A DNA stretch of 64,000 bases from Bacteroidota bacterium (GTDB lineage Bacteria > Bacteroidota > Bacteroidia > Palsa-965). The translations under genes and the position numbers were made by a program. Shown here piece after piece: positions 37,623-45,535 of this stretch. The stretch is taken from positions 123,346-187,345 of the forward strand of contig JACQAM010000019.1 in NCBI GenBank assembly GCA_016194975.1, given 5' to 3'. The notes beneath the pieces are model-generated. The model made no database searches, was not told the origin of the DNA, and saw only the letters and a program-made list of their open reading frames with translations. Position 1 is the stretch's first letter. Each line of letters opens with the position of its first letter.

Positions 37623-38723
37623 ATGGGAAATGAAAAAGACGACCCCAAATTGAATTTCATTCTGCGTGCGCTCAGATCGGTGAAGAACATCATCGATTCT
37701 ATTTCGAATATGCAGAAACTGATTGCACTCGGTGTTCTTGTTTTTTTTCTTTTGTTCTGCGTGGGAATGATCATCACGCCAACCGATAAATCCTACTATT
37801 GCGTTTACCCGATTGGAATGGTGGTGATCATCCCGATTTCTATAATCGGAATATTGATCGACAGGGCAGGGGAGAGAAAGTTAAAGGCAAAAGAGTTGGG
37901 GTCAGTCAGACTTACAGAAGATAATAGACTGACAATTGCTAAAATGGATATTTCAAAGAAGGAAAGGCTGGTTCAGAATTTCAAAGAAGAAAGAAATTCA
38001 TTCATACTTTACAGGCCGGCTGAAAGAGGATGGAAAAAACAACAATACATGAGCTATGCTGAGTATATGATAAAATTCGGAATGGCTACGAAAGAAAACA
38101 TTGCACAACTTGAATCGCAAAACAAGTCGCAACATCAATACAGCAGAATGTATTGGGAATCTCAATTTATCATTTTCCAGTTTGGAGATGATGTGGTACT
38201 GGAATTCACCGATGAATCTACGATGAAGGAAGTAGAATACCTTTTAGATAAGGAGAAGAAGAATTATCTCAAGGAAGAGAAACGTGAAATGACTCCGGAT
38301 GAAATTCGCCAGGCAAGGGTATTACTGGTACGGGGAGAGTCCTTGGAATTAAAATTATCATTTACAATTGGAGCGATCGTTGCTGTCTTTGATAAAAAAT
38401 TAATTGAATATGTGAACGATGAATCCAAGATCCTTCCAAACTTCATGAAATTTGTGATGTCGATAACAATTGAACCTATTGATGAGCTTCGTTCATTTCA
38501 CAATGAAAATTCAATAATAATGATTACCAGAGCGACATTCATCAAAGTCAATGTGAATGGCCTGCTTCAGGATTTTAATATTTACCGTGCTTATAAATTC
38601 ATTGAAACGGATGAGCGTATTTATATGCTGCAGATTCAGTGGTCTCCGGAGTCGCATTATGCTATTGAAGTTTGGGAAGAACTCAGGAAAGTTCTCGATT
38701 CATTCGAGATCATTGATCATTGA
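37623..38723 (+). CDS. Unknown membrane-associated protein
   Basis: A 366-residue protein not assigned to any family. Two membrane spans near residues 32-50 and 62-80 precede a long soluble part rich in Lys/Glu, with a coiled-coil-like stretch (about 180-225: E-Y-L-L-D-K-E-K-K-N-Y) and a beta-rich C-terminal third. It starts 15 bp after the haem lipoprotein and is probably in the same transcript. Codons look more AT-rich than in its neighbours, judged by eye. Its TGA interlocks with the TCA of the convergent gene (TGATCA at 38721-38726). Confidence 0.75.
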   Translation: MGNEKDDPKLNFILRALRSVKNIIDSISNMQKLIALGVLVFFLLFCVGMIITPTDKSYYCVYPIGMVVIIPISIIGILIDRAGERKLKAKELGSVRLTEDNRLTIAKMDISKKERLVQNFKEERNSFILYRPAERGWKKQQYMSYAEYMIKFGMATKENIAQLESQNKSQHQYSRMYWESQFIIFQFGDDVVLEFTDESTMKEVEYLLDKEKKNYLKEEKREMTPDEIRQARVLLVRGESLELKLSFTIGAIVAVFDKKLIEYVNDESKILPNFMKFVMSITIEPIDELRSFHNENSIIMITRATFIKVNVNGLLQDFNIYRAYKFIETDERIYMLQIQWSPESHYAIEVWEELRKVLDSFEIIDH

Positions 38724-39479
38724 TCAGGAAAAATTTTCATTGATCCCCAATCCAAAAAGAGCAAAATCATATTTCACCGGGTCTTTCGGATCAAATTCGC
38801 GCAGCTTTGCCGTCAATTCTTCCACCGATTTCCAGTCGTTCTGCTTGCGCGTGAGTAACCCGAGCGCGCGCGCGGTATTGCCCACATGCACATCGAGCGG
38901 CACACACAGGTGCGCAGGAGAAATATTTTTCCATATTCCGAAATCGACTCCGGTTTTATCTTTTCGCACCATCCATCGCAAAAACATATTGATCCTTTTG
39001 GCAGAAGAATTTTTTCCCGGATCAGAAATATGTTTTTCAGAACGTGAAGGATGCTTTACGCTGAAAAAAATATTCCGGAAATGAATAATTGCTTCTTTCC
39101 TGTTTTTTTTCCGGAAACAATTTTCAAGCCCGCCGTGCTTCCGGTAAATATTTCTCAAAGCAAGAATAAAAAATTGTGCATCGGTGCAGTTGAAAGTACG
39201 ATGCGTGAATTGGCCAAGCCGTTTCATTTCTTTGGCGGAAGAATTCATGGTGAACCGGAAAGGATCCATATCCATCAGTTCCATTAATTTTTTTGCATTG
39301 CGGACAATAACGGGGCGTTGTCCCCAGGAAATGGTTGCTGTAAAAAATCCTGCGATCTCCACGTCTTCTTTTTTTGAAAATAAATGCGGGATGGAGATCG
39401 GGTCATTTTTGATGAACGACTCGCAGTTGTACTGCAGCACTTTTGCATCGAGAAAATCTTTCAGCTCCGCAGGATTCAT
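38724..39479 (-). CDS. TIGR02757-family protein (DUF2400)
   Basis: A 251-residue protein. Family features: the start L-K-D-F-L-D-A-K-V, F-F-T-A-T-I-S-W-G-Q-R, the W-M-V-R-K-D segment with the aromatic/Arg pair, and the C-terminal P-L-D-V-H-V-G-N-T-A-R-A-L-G-L. The fold resembles helix-hairpin-helix DNA glycosylases, but the biochemical function is unproven. Converges with the unknown membrane protein gene with no spacer. Confidence 0.88.
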   Translation of the reverse strand: MNPAELKDFLDAKVLQYNCESFIKNDPISIPHLFSKKEDVEIAGFFTATISWGQRPVIVRNAKKLMELMDMDPFRFTMNSSAKEMKRLGQFTHRTFNCTDAQFFILALRNIYRKHGGLENCFRKKNRKEAIIHFRNIFFSVKHPSRSEKHISDPGKNSSAKRINMFLRWMVRKDKTGVDFGIWKNISPAHLCVPLDVHVGNTARALGLLTRKQNDWKSVEELTAKLREFDPKDPVKYDFALFGLGINENFS

Positions 39480-39504
39480 CAGAAAAAATTCAAAAAAAAA
39501 TAAT

Positions 39505-40524
39505 TCAACCCTTGTTCACATTCTCTTCCACGCGATCAATCTTGTCATTCATCATCCTGAAAAAACGGAAACGTTGTTTTTCAGAAACGCCCGAAATGAG
39601 ATTCGATTTTTTGATCAGGTTTCTCAGCCATCGTTCCGATTCTTCAGAGAAAGACGGACTGAGTGTGGCCATGGAATTGAAAGTATTATGCGTGAGGTAA
39701 GTCACTTTGTTATTATTCATCGTTACAAGAATGCAATTGTTCCCGATCATGAGATCAGAAAGGTAGAGGAGATAATTTTCTGTACTTCCCGCTGGCGGAA
39801 CTTCTCCTCGGAATTTTGTACTTGCTGCAGCTTGTTTTTCAATTCCGCCTATCATGCTCCTGATATCTTCCAGCACCAGCAATGCATCTTCTTTGTGTTT
39901 GAATAATCCCGATTCCCAATAATACTCCACCTGCTTGAGCGTGCTGTTGATCGTGTCTTCCGACCAGATCTCGATAGAAGGAATCTCAAGGTAAAGCGAA
40001 TAGATCTCAGCGATGAAATCTTTCAGCTCTGTTGGAATTGCAGTGATGTCGAATTTTTTTCCTTCATACTGCGACACGTTCAGAATGGATTTTGTCCAGT
40101 AGAAAAGTTTGAATGCAGAAAGATTCAGAAATCCGAAGTGATGAAATATCGGAATATCTACACCGGAAAAAATAATTTCCTTCTGGTCCGCCGCTTTTAT
40201 CCGTTTCATGTCGTTCAGAATATTCATGAGATAGCCACGAAAATTTTCGAGATCATCGGAGAGATGGTGGTAATGAAATGTAACTGTACTGCCGAAAGAT
40301 TTTTCCGGCTTGCCCACGAAGTCAAAAGGAATACGATAATGGGTACAAAGTTTTGTCACTTCATCAATAGTAAGCGCTGTCTCGCCGCGAATTCTCCGGT
40401 AAGCGCTGTCGGTACTCACACTCAGAAGATCTGCCATTTCATCTACCAGCGAAGTATTGGAAGAAACGGTTTCTTTTAACTTTTTGATGAATTGAGACTG
40501 GACGGTGAATTCCTGTTTGGCCAT
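39505..40524 (-). CDS. BetR/XRE-like helix-turn-helix regulator
   Basis: A 339-residue protein. The N-terminal 70 residues hold a helix-turn-helix (M-A-D-L-L-S-V-S-T-D-S-A-Y-R-R-I-R-G-E-T); the remaining 260 residues are a helical domain with no known motif, typical of a Bacteroidota-specific regulator family. The gene is preceded by the dyad TTTGC-N7-GCAAA at 40583-40599, a plausible own binding site. No linked target is evident; the divergent lipoprotein gene (40733) is the nearest candidate. Confidence 0.82.
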   Translation of the reverse strand: MAKQEFTVQSQFIKKLKETVSSNTSLVDEMADLLSVSTDSAYRRIRGETALTIDEVTKLCTHYRIPFDFVGKPEKSFGSTVTFHYHHLSDDLENFRGYLMNILNDMKRIKAADQKEIIFSGVDIPIFHHFGFLNLSAFKLFYWTKSILNVSQYEGKKFDITAIPTELKDFIAEIYSLYLEIPSIEIWSEDTINSTLKQVEYYWESGLFKHKEDALLVLEDIRSMIGGIEKQAAASTKFRGEVPPAGSTENYLLYLSDLMIGNNCILVTMNNNKVTYLTHNTFNSMATLSPSFSEESERWLRNLIKKSNLISGVSEKQRFRFFRMMNDKIDRVEENVNKG

Positions 40525-40582
40525 TTTTGGGAGCAGTTGTGAGGGGTTATTTGTTGCGGAAAATACTAAAATTAAATTACTA

Positions 40583-40599
40583 TTTGCAATAATCGCAAA
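40583..40599. promoter_or_regulatory. Inverted repeat upstream of the HTH regulator
   Basis: TTTGC (40583-40587) and GCAAA (40595-40599) form a 5-bp dyad with a 7-bp spacer in the divergent intergenic region. A further TTGCAA occurs at about 40643. Suitable as an operator; no experimental support. Confidence 0.35.
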
Positions 40600-40700
40600 A
40601 AAGCATGGGCTTTCCTAATTATAAATGCCTTTTTAATTCTTATTGCAACAAGCAGGAGTTGTGCCGCGATTCCCCGTTTTAGTCCATGTGATAGTCATGA

Positions 40701-40708
40701 TAGTTTTG
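40701..40708 (+). promoter_or_regulatory. Bacteroidota -7 box for the 40733 lipoprotein
   Basis: TAGTTTTG matches TAnnTTTG and ends 24 bp before the ATG at 40733. It places the start downstream of the longer open frame (40643). Confidence 0.45.
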
Positions 40709-40732
40709 ATCTCAACACCAAGACCAATTCTT

Positions 40733-41302
40733 ATGAAAGCCATCGTTCAGAAAATGAAACGCAGTGCAGTTGTATTGTGCATCATTATTACAATGACCGG
40801 TTTTTATTCCTGCAACCTGCCGGTGACGATCGAGAAATGTCATTACTCGAATGGGTATTACATGAAAATGGCGGGCGAAAGAAAAAATGGAAATGATTCC
40901 ACCGTGGAGAGAAAAAATTTTCTTGTTGTAAAACCTCCCGTGCGCCCGCGTGCTATACCTGCTTCCGGAAAACAAATGATAGTTGTGCAGAATTCGCAGT
41001 TCAGGGATATGAGTGTTACCGTGCGCAGGAAAAAAGAAATGAGAGATGATGGTGTGAAAGGAAATGCGCCATTCGCACAGAAAAATTCCGATCCGTTAAA
41101 AAAGAATTTAAATAACGGAGTAAAGCAGCAGGATGATTCCATGTGGGGAATGTTGTTCCGTTTATCTGTACTGATGTCTGTGTTGAATTTCATTTTCATT
41201 TTTCTGTCGTACCTCGCTTTGTTCGGATCCGGATTTATTTTACCAGCGGCTTTGAAATTGATGGCCATCCGGAAAAAAAGAAAAAAAGAAAATCAAAACT
41301 AA
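40733..41302 (+). CDS. Putative lipoprotein with C-terminal membrane span
   Basis: A 189-residue protein with a lipobox-like Cys27 (F-Y-S-C), followed at once by T-I-E-K-C-H-Y-S-N-G-Y-Y. This motif (an E-K-x-H-Y-x-x-G-Y pattern) marks a set of Bacteroidota proteins of unknown function that also end, as here, in membrane helices (about 137-165 and the basic tail K-K-R-K-K-E). The middle is polar and disordered. The gene lies 24 bp before the CsgG-like gene and is probably co-transcribed. Confidence 0.7.
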   Translation: MKAIVQKMKRSAVVLCIIITMTGFYSCNLPVTIEKCHYSNGYYMKMAGERKNGNDSTVERKNFLVVKPPVRPRAIPASGKQMIVVQNSQFRDMSVTVRRKKEMRDDGVKGNAPFAQKNSDPLKKNLNNGVKQQDDSMWGMLFRLSVLMSVLNFIFIFLSYLALFGSGFILPAALKLMAIRKKRKKENQN

Positions 41303-41326
41303 TAATCAAACCTAAACCAATCGCCA

Positions 41327-42457
41327 ATGAAAACACAAATCCGTAACAGCTTGTTGCTACTCCTGCTTTTTATTTATCCGTTCGGAAAAATTTCTGCGGA
41401 TAATGTGAAAGAAAAAGTGATCGTACTCAACATCGACACGAAAGGAATCGTGTATGCTCCGGAACAAATGGGAAACCTGGTTCGTGTAGAACTGGAAAAA
41501 CTCGACACGTTTGATGTGATGGATCGCTATGATGTGAATTATCTTGTTCAGAAAAATAATCTCAAGATCGGCGATTGTTACGGCAAGATCTGTCTCGTGG
41601 AAGTAGGCAAAGTTCTCGGCGCAGATAAAATTCTTACAGGAAGTGTGGAGCAGATCGGGGATGTGATCATTTACACGATGCGATTCATTAATGTGCAAAC
41701 AGAAAGTATCGAGCGGACGCAGGTCACTGAATTTTTAAATCTGCCGAATGAATTGCAGACGATGACCGCCGTGATGATCCGTGAACTTTTCAATAAGCCG
41801 GTCGATCCGAATGTGATCACGCAATTGATGAAACCCGACAGTTATGATGCGCGTGCACGGAATCCTGTTACGGAAAAAATAAATCTTTCCGGGCCGAGAA
41901 TGGGAGGAACTTTTTTTACGAGCGAAACCGCGCGCGTACTTGCATCACCGCGCTCGCAGGGAGGTTACAGCGCGTTCCCGCTCATGTTTCAATTCGGTTA
42001 CCAGTTCGAGGCGCAATATCTTGCAGCCGGAGATTTCCAGGCGCTGTTTGAATTTGTTCCTATGGTAACCGGACTCGACCAGGGATTATTCATTCCAAGT
42101 TTTACGATCATGAACGGATTGCGTGCAAACAAACACGGGTGGGAATTTGCATTCGGCCCCACGTTCAATGTTTACAAGCGCGATTATGGTTATTACGATC
42201 CCGAACACAATTGGATAACGAGAACGCAATGGCAGAATGATACGGCGAATATTAATAAAACGGCACCGGCATTTTTTCAGCGACTCGACAGCCGCGGCAC
42301 TCCTTCGCTCGGATCGAATTTTGTTTTTGCATTCGGAAAAACTTTCCGCAGCGGAAATCTGAATATACCGGTGAACTTTTTTGCAATTCCAGGAAGAGGA
42401 GGATGGAGATTCGGAATTTCTTTCGGTTACAATTCGCGCGGAAGAAAAATGGTTTAA
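41327..42457 (+). CDS. Exported CsgG/TolB-N-like domain fused to a beta-barrel-like domain
   Basis: A 376-residue protein with a signal peptide (1-24). Residues 28-150 resemble the FlgO/CsgG/LpoB-type fold: a strand with V-I-V-L-N-I-D-T-K-G, then L-V-R-V-E-L-E-K-L-D-T-F-D-V-M-D-R-Y, and G-A-D-K-I-L-T-G-S-V. Residues 185-376 are Gly/aromatic-rich beta strands that look like an outer-membrane barrel or domain (Q-F-G-Y-Q-F-E-A-Q-Y). Predicted periplasmic/outer-membrane role; no specific pathway can be named. A terminator follows at 42511-42540. Confidence 0.7.
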   Translation: MKTQIRNSLLLLLLFIYPFGKISADNVKEKVIVLNIDTKGIVYAPEQMGNLVRVELEKLDTFDVMDRYDVNYLVQKNNLKIGDCYGKICLVEVGKVLGADKILTGSVEQIGDVIIYTMRFINVQTESIERTQVTEFLNLPNELQTMTAVMIRELFNKPVDPNVITQLMKPDSYDARARNPVTEKINLSGPRMGGTFFTSETARVLASPRSQGGYSAFPLMFQFGYQFEAQYLAAGDFQALFEFVPMVTGLDQGLFIPSFTIMNGLRANKHGWEFAFGPTFNVYKRDYGYYDPEHNWITRTQWQNDTANINKTAPAFFQRLDSRGTPSLGSNFVFAFGKTFRSGNLNIPVNFFAIPGRGGWRFGISFGYNSRGRKMV

Positions 42458-42510
42458 AGTAGGCGCGTAACCCCGGCGCTGGTCAGGAAAAGCCCTTGTT
42501 GCTTTTCGGT

Positions 42511-42540
42511 CCCGATAGTGTTTGCTACCGGGATTTTTAT
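42511..42540 (+). terminator. Rho-independent terminator after the CsgG-like gene
   Basis: Stem CCCGATAG/CTACCGGG (one mismatch) with a 6-base loop, followed by ATTTTTAT on the plus strand. It lies between convergent genes and may also help the MFS gene on the other strand. Confidence 0.6.
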
Positions 42541-42550
42541 TGGATTGATT

Positions 42551-43822
42551 TCAAACTAATTTATCAAGATTCAGTTTTCTCAATTTCGGTGCAGAGAGAA
42601 AAATAATTGCAACAACCACGATCGTCATGCATCCGCCGAAAACAACGGAAGGAATGAGTCCCATCATCTTCGCAGCAACACCCGATTCCATTTCACCGAT
42701 CTCGTTTGAAGAGCCAATGAAAATTCCGTTTACGGCCGAAACTCTTCCGCGCATATTGTCGGGTGTAGTGAGTTGTAATATTGTGTGGCGGATGATCACG
42801 CTTACCATGTCAAACGATCCGCTCAACAATAAAAGAATAAAACTCAGAATGAAATGTGTGGAAAATGCGAAACCAATAATGCACAATCCGAAACACGTAA
42901 CGGAGAAAAATAAATTCCTTCCGGCTTTTTTTGTCGGCGGAAAATAAGCAAGCAGCAATCCCGTGAGAATGGAACCGATGGCGGGTGCGGCGCGCAGGAA
43001 TCCCACCGCGATGTCGGCTTTGTCACCGAGTTTGAGAATTTCATGCGTGAAGATCGGGATGAGGGCAACTGCTCCGCCGAAAAGAACCGCAAAGAGATCG
43101 AGTGATAAAGCCGCGAGCATAACCTGATTCGTGAACACAAAACGAAATCCCGCCGTGAGACTTTTAAAAAATTTTTCTTTTTGTTCACGCAATGGAAGCG
43201 GATGATCTTTGACAAAACACATCAGCACAAAACAGATCGTCATCAGCGATGAACTTACGCCATAAGAAAAACGAATAGAGATGAATCCCATGAGCAAGCC
43301 GCCGATCGCCGGGCCAAGCACCGCTGCAGTCTGCCAGAGATTACTGTTCCAGGTACTCGCGTTCGCGTAGAGTGCACGCGGAACAAGTTGTGACTGGAAA
43401 GCAGGAAAAACAGGGCCGAGAAATCCTCGCGCTATTCCCGTGCAAAAAATTATTCCATAGATCGGAGCAAGGCCAAGATGCAGTAAAAGATTTTTATCAA
43501 ATGAAATATAAAACAAACACCAGGATGCGAGAAGGAGAAATGCAGTGCTGAACAGAATAATCCTTTTTCTCTTTATGATATCGGCAACGTGCCCGGCAAA
43601 AATTGCGAGGCCAATGAATGGGATCGCTTCTGCAAGTCCGATGAATCCCATACTGAGTGCTTTGTCTGTGGTAGAGCCCGGCGAAATTTTGTAAACCTGG
43701 ATGCCAACCACTACACCCTGTATCTGCACGCCAAGCGTAAGAAAAAATCTTGCTGAAAGATAAAGGGCAAAATCGCGGATCTTCAGCGAAGCCCAGGGAT
43801 CATTATTTTTTTCGTAAGACAC
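42551..43822 (-). CDS. MFS transporter (MFS_3, EntS-like)
   Basis: A 423-residue protein with 12 predicted membrane spans. The loop between TM2 and TM3 reads G-H-V-A-D-I-I-K-R-K-R-I-I-L, the MFS signature G-x-x-x-D-R/K-x-x-R-R/K. The best fit is to the EntS/MFS_3 exporter group (small-molecule or siderophore efflux). The start is a GTG at 43822. Promoter box at 43839-43846 (minus), back to back with the promoter of the lipoprotein gene. Confidence 0.9.
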   Translation of the reverse strand: MSYEKNNDPWASLKIRDFALYLSARFFLTLGVQIQGVVVGIQVYKISPGSTTDKALSMGFIGLAEAIPFIGLAIFAGHVADIIKRKRIILFSTAFLLLASWCLFYISFDKNLLLHLGLAPIYGIIFCTGIARGFLGPVFPAFQSQLVPRALYANASTWNSNLWQTAAVLGPAIGGLLMGFISIRFSYGVSSSLMTICFVLMCFVKDHPLPLREQKEKFFKSLTAGFRFVFTNQVMLAALSLDLFAVLFGGAVALIPIFTHEILKLGDKADIAVGFLRAAPAIGSILTGLLLAYFPPTKKAGRNLFFSVTCFGLCIIGFAFSTHFILSFILLLLSGSFDMVSVIIRHTILQLTTPDNMRGRVSAVNGIFIGSSNEIGEMESGVAAKMMGLIPSVVFGGCMTIVVVAIIFLSAPKLRKLNLDKLV

Positions 43823-43838
43823 CAGCGGTTCGTATTCT

Positions 43839-43846
43839 CAAAGTTA
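43839..43846 (-). promoter_or_regulatory. Bacteroidota -7 box for the MFS gene
   Basis: On the minus strand TAACTTTG matches TAnnTTTG, 16 bp before the GTG start. The plus-strand box for the divergent lipoprotein gene lies 19 bp away. Confidence 0.5.
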
Positions 43847-43864
43847 CCATACTTTCCTTTTGAT

Positions 43865-43872
43865 TAAGTTTG
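43865..43872 (+). promoter_or_regulatory. Bacteroidota -7 box for the 43888 lipoprotein
   Basis: TAAGTTTG matches TAnnTTTG and ends 15 bp before the ATG at 43888; it lies within the longer open frame that begins at 43870, which supports the internal ATG. Confidence 0.5.
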
Positions 43873-43887
43873 TCATGTTCACTCATC

Positions 43888-44586
43888 ATGAGAATTATTT
43901 TTTCTGTTGTCTTCGTTTGTATTCTTTCTTCCTGCGGAACGGAAGGATTTTTTACTCCCGCTAACGACGATTCTGCATTCGATTCTGCATCGAAGAAAAA
44001 AGATCCGCTTGCAAAAGAAATAATGAACGGCACAGGTGCAGTTTATCCTTTCATTCCTGACACGTTGTTCGATTCGCTTGTTATCGGCAGCCGTACTTCA
44101 TTCGGGAAATATCTCCTGCGTCATGGGGCAAGTTTACACAAGGTAAATGATTCTACTGCAGTCACACTTTGTTTCTCTTCCGATAAATCGGAGTGGATGC
44201 AGGTGTGGGTGATCGATAAAAAAACTTTTGAGATCCCGTTTTCCATTGTGCTTCAGAAAACAGATGATCTTCCTGTACCGATCTTCGGGGAAAGGCCGGA
44301 GTTCATCGGGAAAAAAAAATTTGTTACCGGCCACGGAATTTATCTTGGCATGCCGAAGTCGTATTTGCTTAATGTGTACACCGATCAGAAAATGAAACAG
44401 GAAATGAAGAGTGACACGCTCGTGCTTACTTATCATCCGCAGAAAAAAGATGAACAGTATTACAAAGACTATGATTATTCGAAAGTGGAAGTGAAATTCA
44501 AATTTGTTAATGATAATTTAAGGAGAATGGAATATTGCATTGGCCAGGCAGAACTCTGCAAACATGAAAATATTTTAATGAAGTGA
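43888..44586 (+). CDS. Putative lipoprotein, function unknown
   Basis: A 232-residue protein with lipobox L-S-S-C (Cys16) and a polar Ser/Asp-rich linker after it. The body is beta-rich (G-R-T-S-F-G-K-Y-L-L-R-H-G, V-T-G-H-G-I-Y-L-G-M-P-K-S-Y). The P-K-S-Y context recalls small Bacteroidota lipoproteins of unknown role; no family name is justified. The alpha/beta hydrolase starts one base after its stop, so they share an operon. Confidence 0.7.
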   Translation: MRIIFSVVFVCILSSCGTEGFFTPANDDSAFDSASKKKDPLAKEIMNGTGAVYPFIPDTLFDSLVIGSRTSFGKYLLRHGASLHKVNDSTAVTLCFSSDKSEWMQVWVIDKKTFEIPFSIVLQKTDDLPVPIFGERPEFIGKKKFVTGHGIYLGMPKSYLLNVYTDQKMKQEMKSDTLVLTYHPQKKDEQYYKDYDYSKVEVKFKFVNDNLRRMEYCIGQAELCKHENILMK

Positions 44587-44587
44587 A

Positions 44588-45436
44588 ATGAATAAAGTGA
44601 TCAGTGATATCATTCACCACGACGATCATCCGCCTATTGCGGTAGATTTTCATTTTCCACCGAAAGGAGTCCGCCCTGTTCCGGTAATTATTTTTCTTCA
44701 TGGCTTGAAAGGTTTTAAAGACTGGGGACATTTTCCACTGATAGCGGAACATTTCACACGATCGGGATTTGCTGCGGTACGTTTCAATTTTTCCATGAAT
44801 GGAACAACACCGGAACATCCTGAAGAATTTGTTGATCTTGATGCGTTCTCGCGCAATACCTACTCGCAGGAAGTGAAAGATATTTCTGTTGTGATCGAAG
44901 ATCTGTGGTGGAGAACAGGATTTCATTCGCAGATCGATCCTTGCCGCATCGGTTTGCTCGGGCACAGCAGGGGAGGAGGGATCGCTTTACTCGCTGCGAA
45001 AAATGAAGACCGCATACGCGCCGTATGCACATGGGCAGGCGTGAGTGATTTTGAACCGCGTGTGAATCCTCCGAACCTGGAAGAGTGGCTGAAAAATGGT
45101 GTTGTATTTCAACACAACTCAAGAACCGGGCAGGATATGCCGCAGAAGATCATTCTCCGCGAGGATTTTTATGCGAACAGAGAAAAGCTCGATATTAAGT
45201 CGGCGGTGGAAAAACTTTTAATCCCGCAATTGATCGTTCATGGAAAAAAAGATGAAACTGTTCCGGTGCAGGAAGCAGAATTACTTCATTCGTGGAATAT
45301 GTTCTCCCAGCTGGAGCTGATCGAAAATGCGAATCATACTTTCGGCGGAAGGCATCCGTGGGAAATTCCAACGCTGCCGGAAGAAACAAAGGCAGCTTTG
45401 CAAGTGACGATAAATTTTTTTCGGGAGAATCTTTGA
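44588..45436 (+). CDS. Alpha/beta hydrolase (dienelactone hydrolase/prolyl oligopeptidase-like)
   Basis: A 282-residue cytoplasmic hydrolase. The oxyanion strand is I-I-F-L-H-G-L-K-G-F-K-D-W-G; the nucleophile elbow is G-L-L-G-H-S-R-G-G-G (Ser). The acid is likely in H-G-K-K-D-E-T-V-P and the His in E-N-A-N-H-T-F. Together these form a complete Ser-Asp-His triad. The substrate is unknown; relatives act on esters or peptides. It starts 1 bp after the lipoprotein gene. Confidence 0.88.
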   Translation: MNKVISDIIHHDDHPPIAVDFHFPPKGVRPVPVIIFLHGLKGFKDWGHFPLIAEHFTRSGFAAVRFNFSMNGTTPEHPEEFVDLDAFSRNTYSQEVKDISVVIEDLWWRTGFHSQIDPCRIGLLGHSRGGGIALLAAKNEDRIRAVCTWAGVSDFEPRVNPPNLEEWLKNGVVFQHNSRTGQDMPQKIILREDFYANREKLDIKSAVEKLLIPQLIVHGKKDETVPVQEAELLHSWNMFSQLELIENANHTFGGRHPWEIPTLPEETKAALQVTINFFRENL

Positions 45437-45535
45437 AGGGATCGGAATGCAGAAAATTAAGGTATGTGGAAAATAAATGTTCAAAAAATACACGTTCAGT
45501 AAATCCGCAATTTCAGCATTCTGTTGCCGCGTTCC

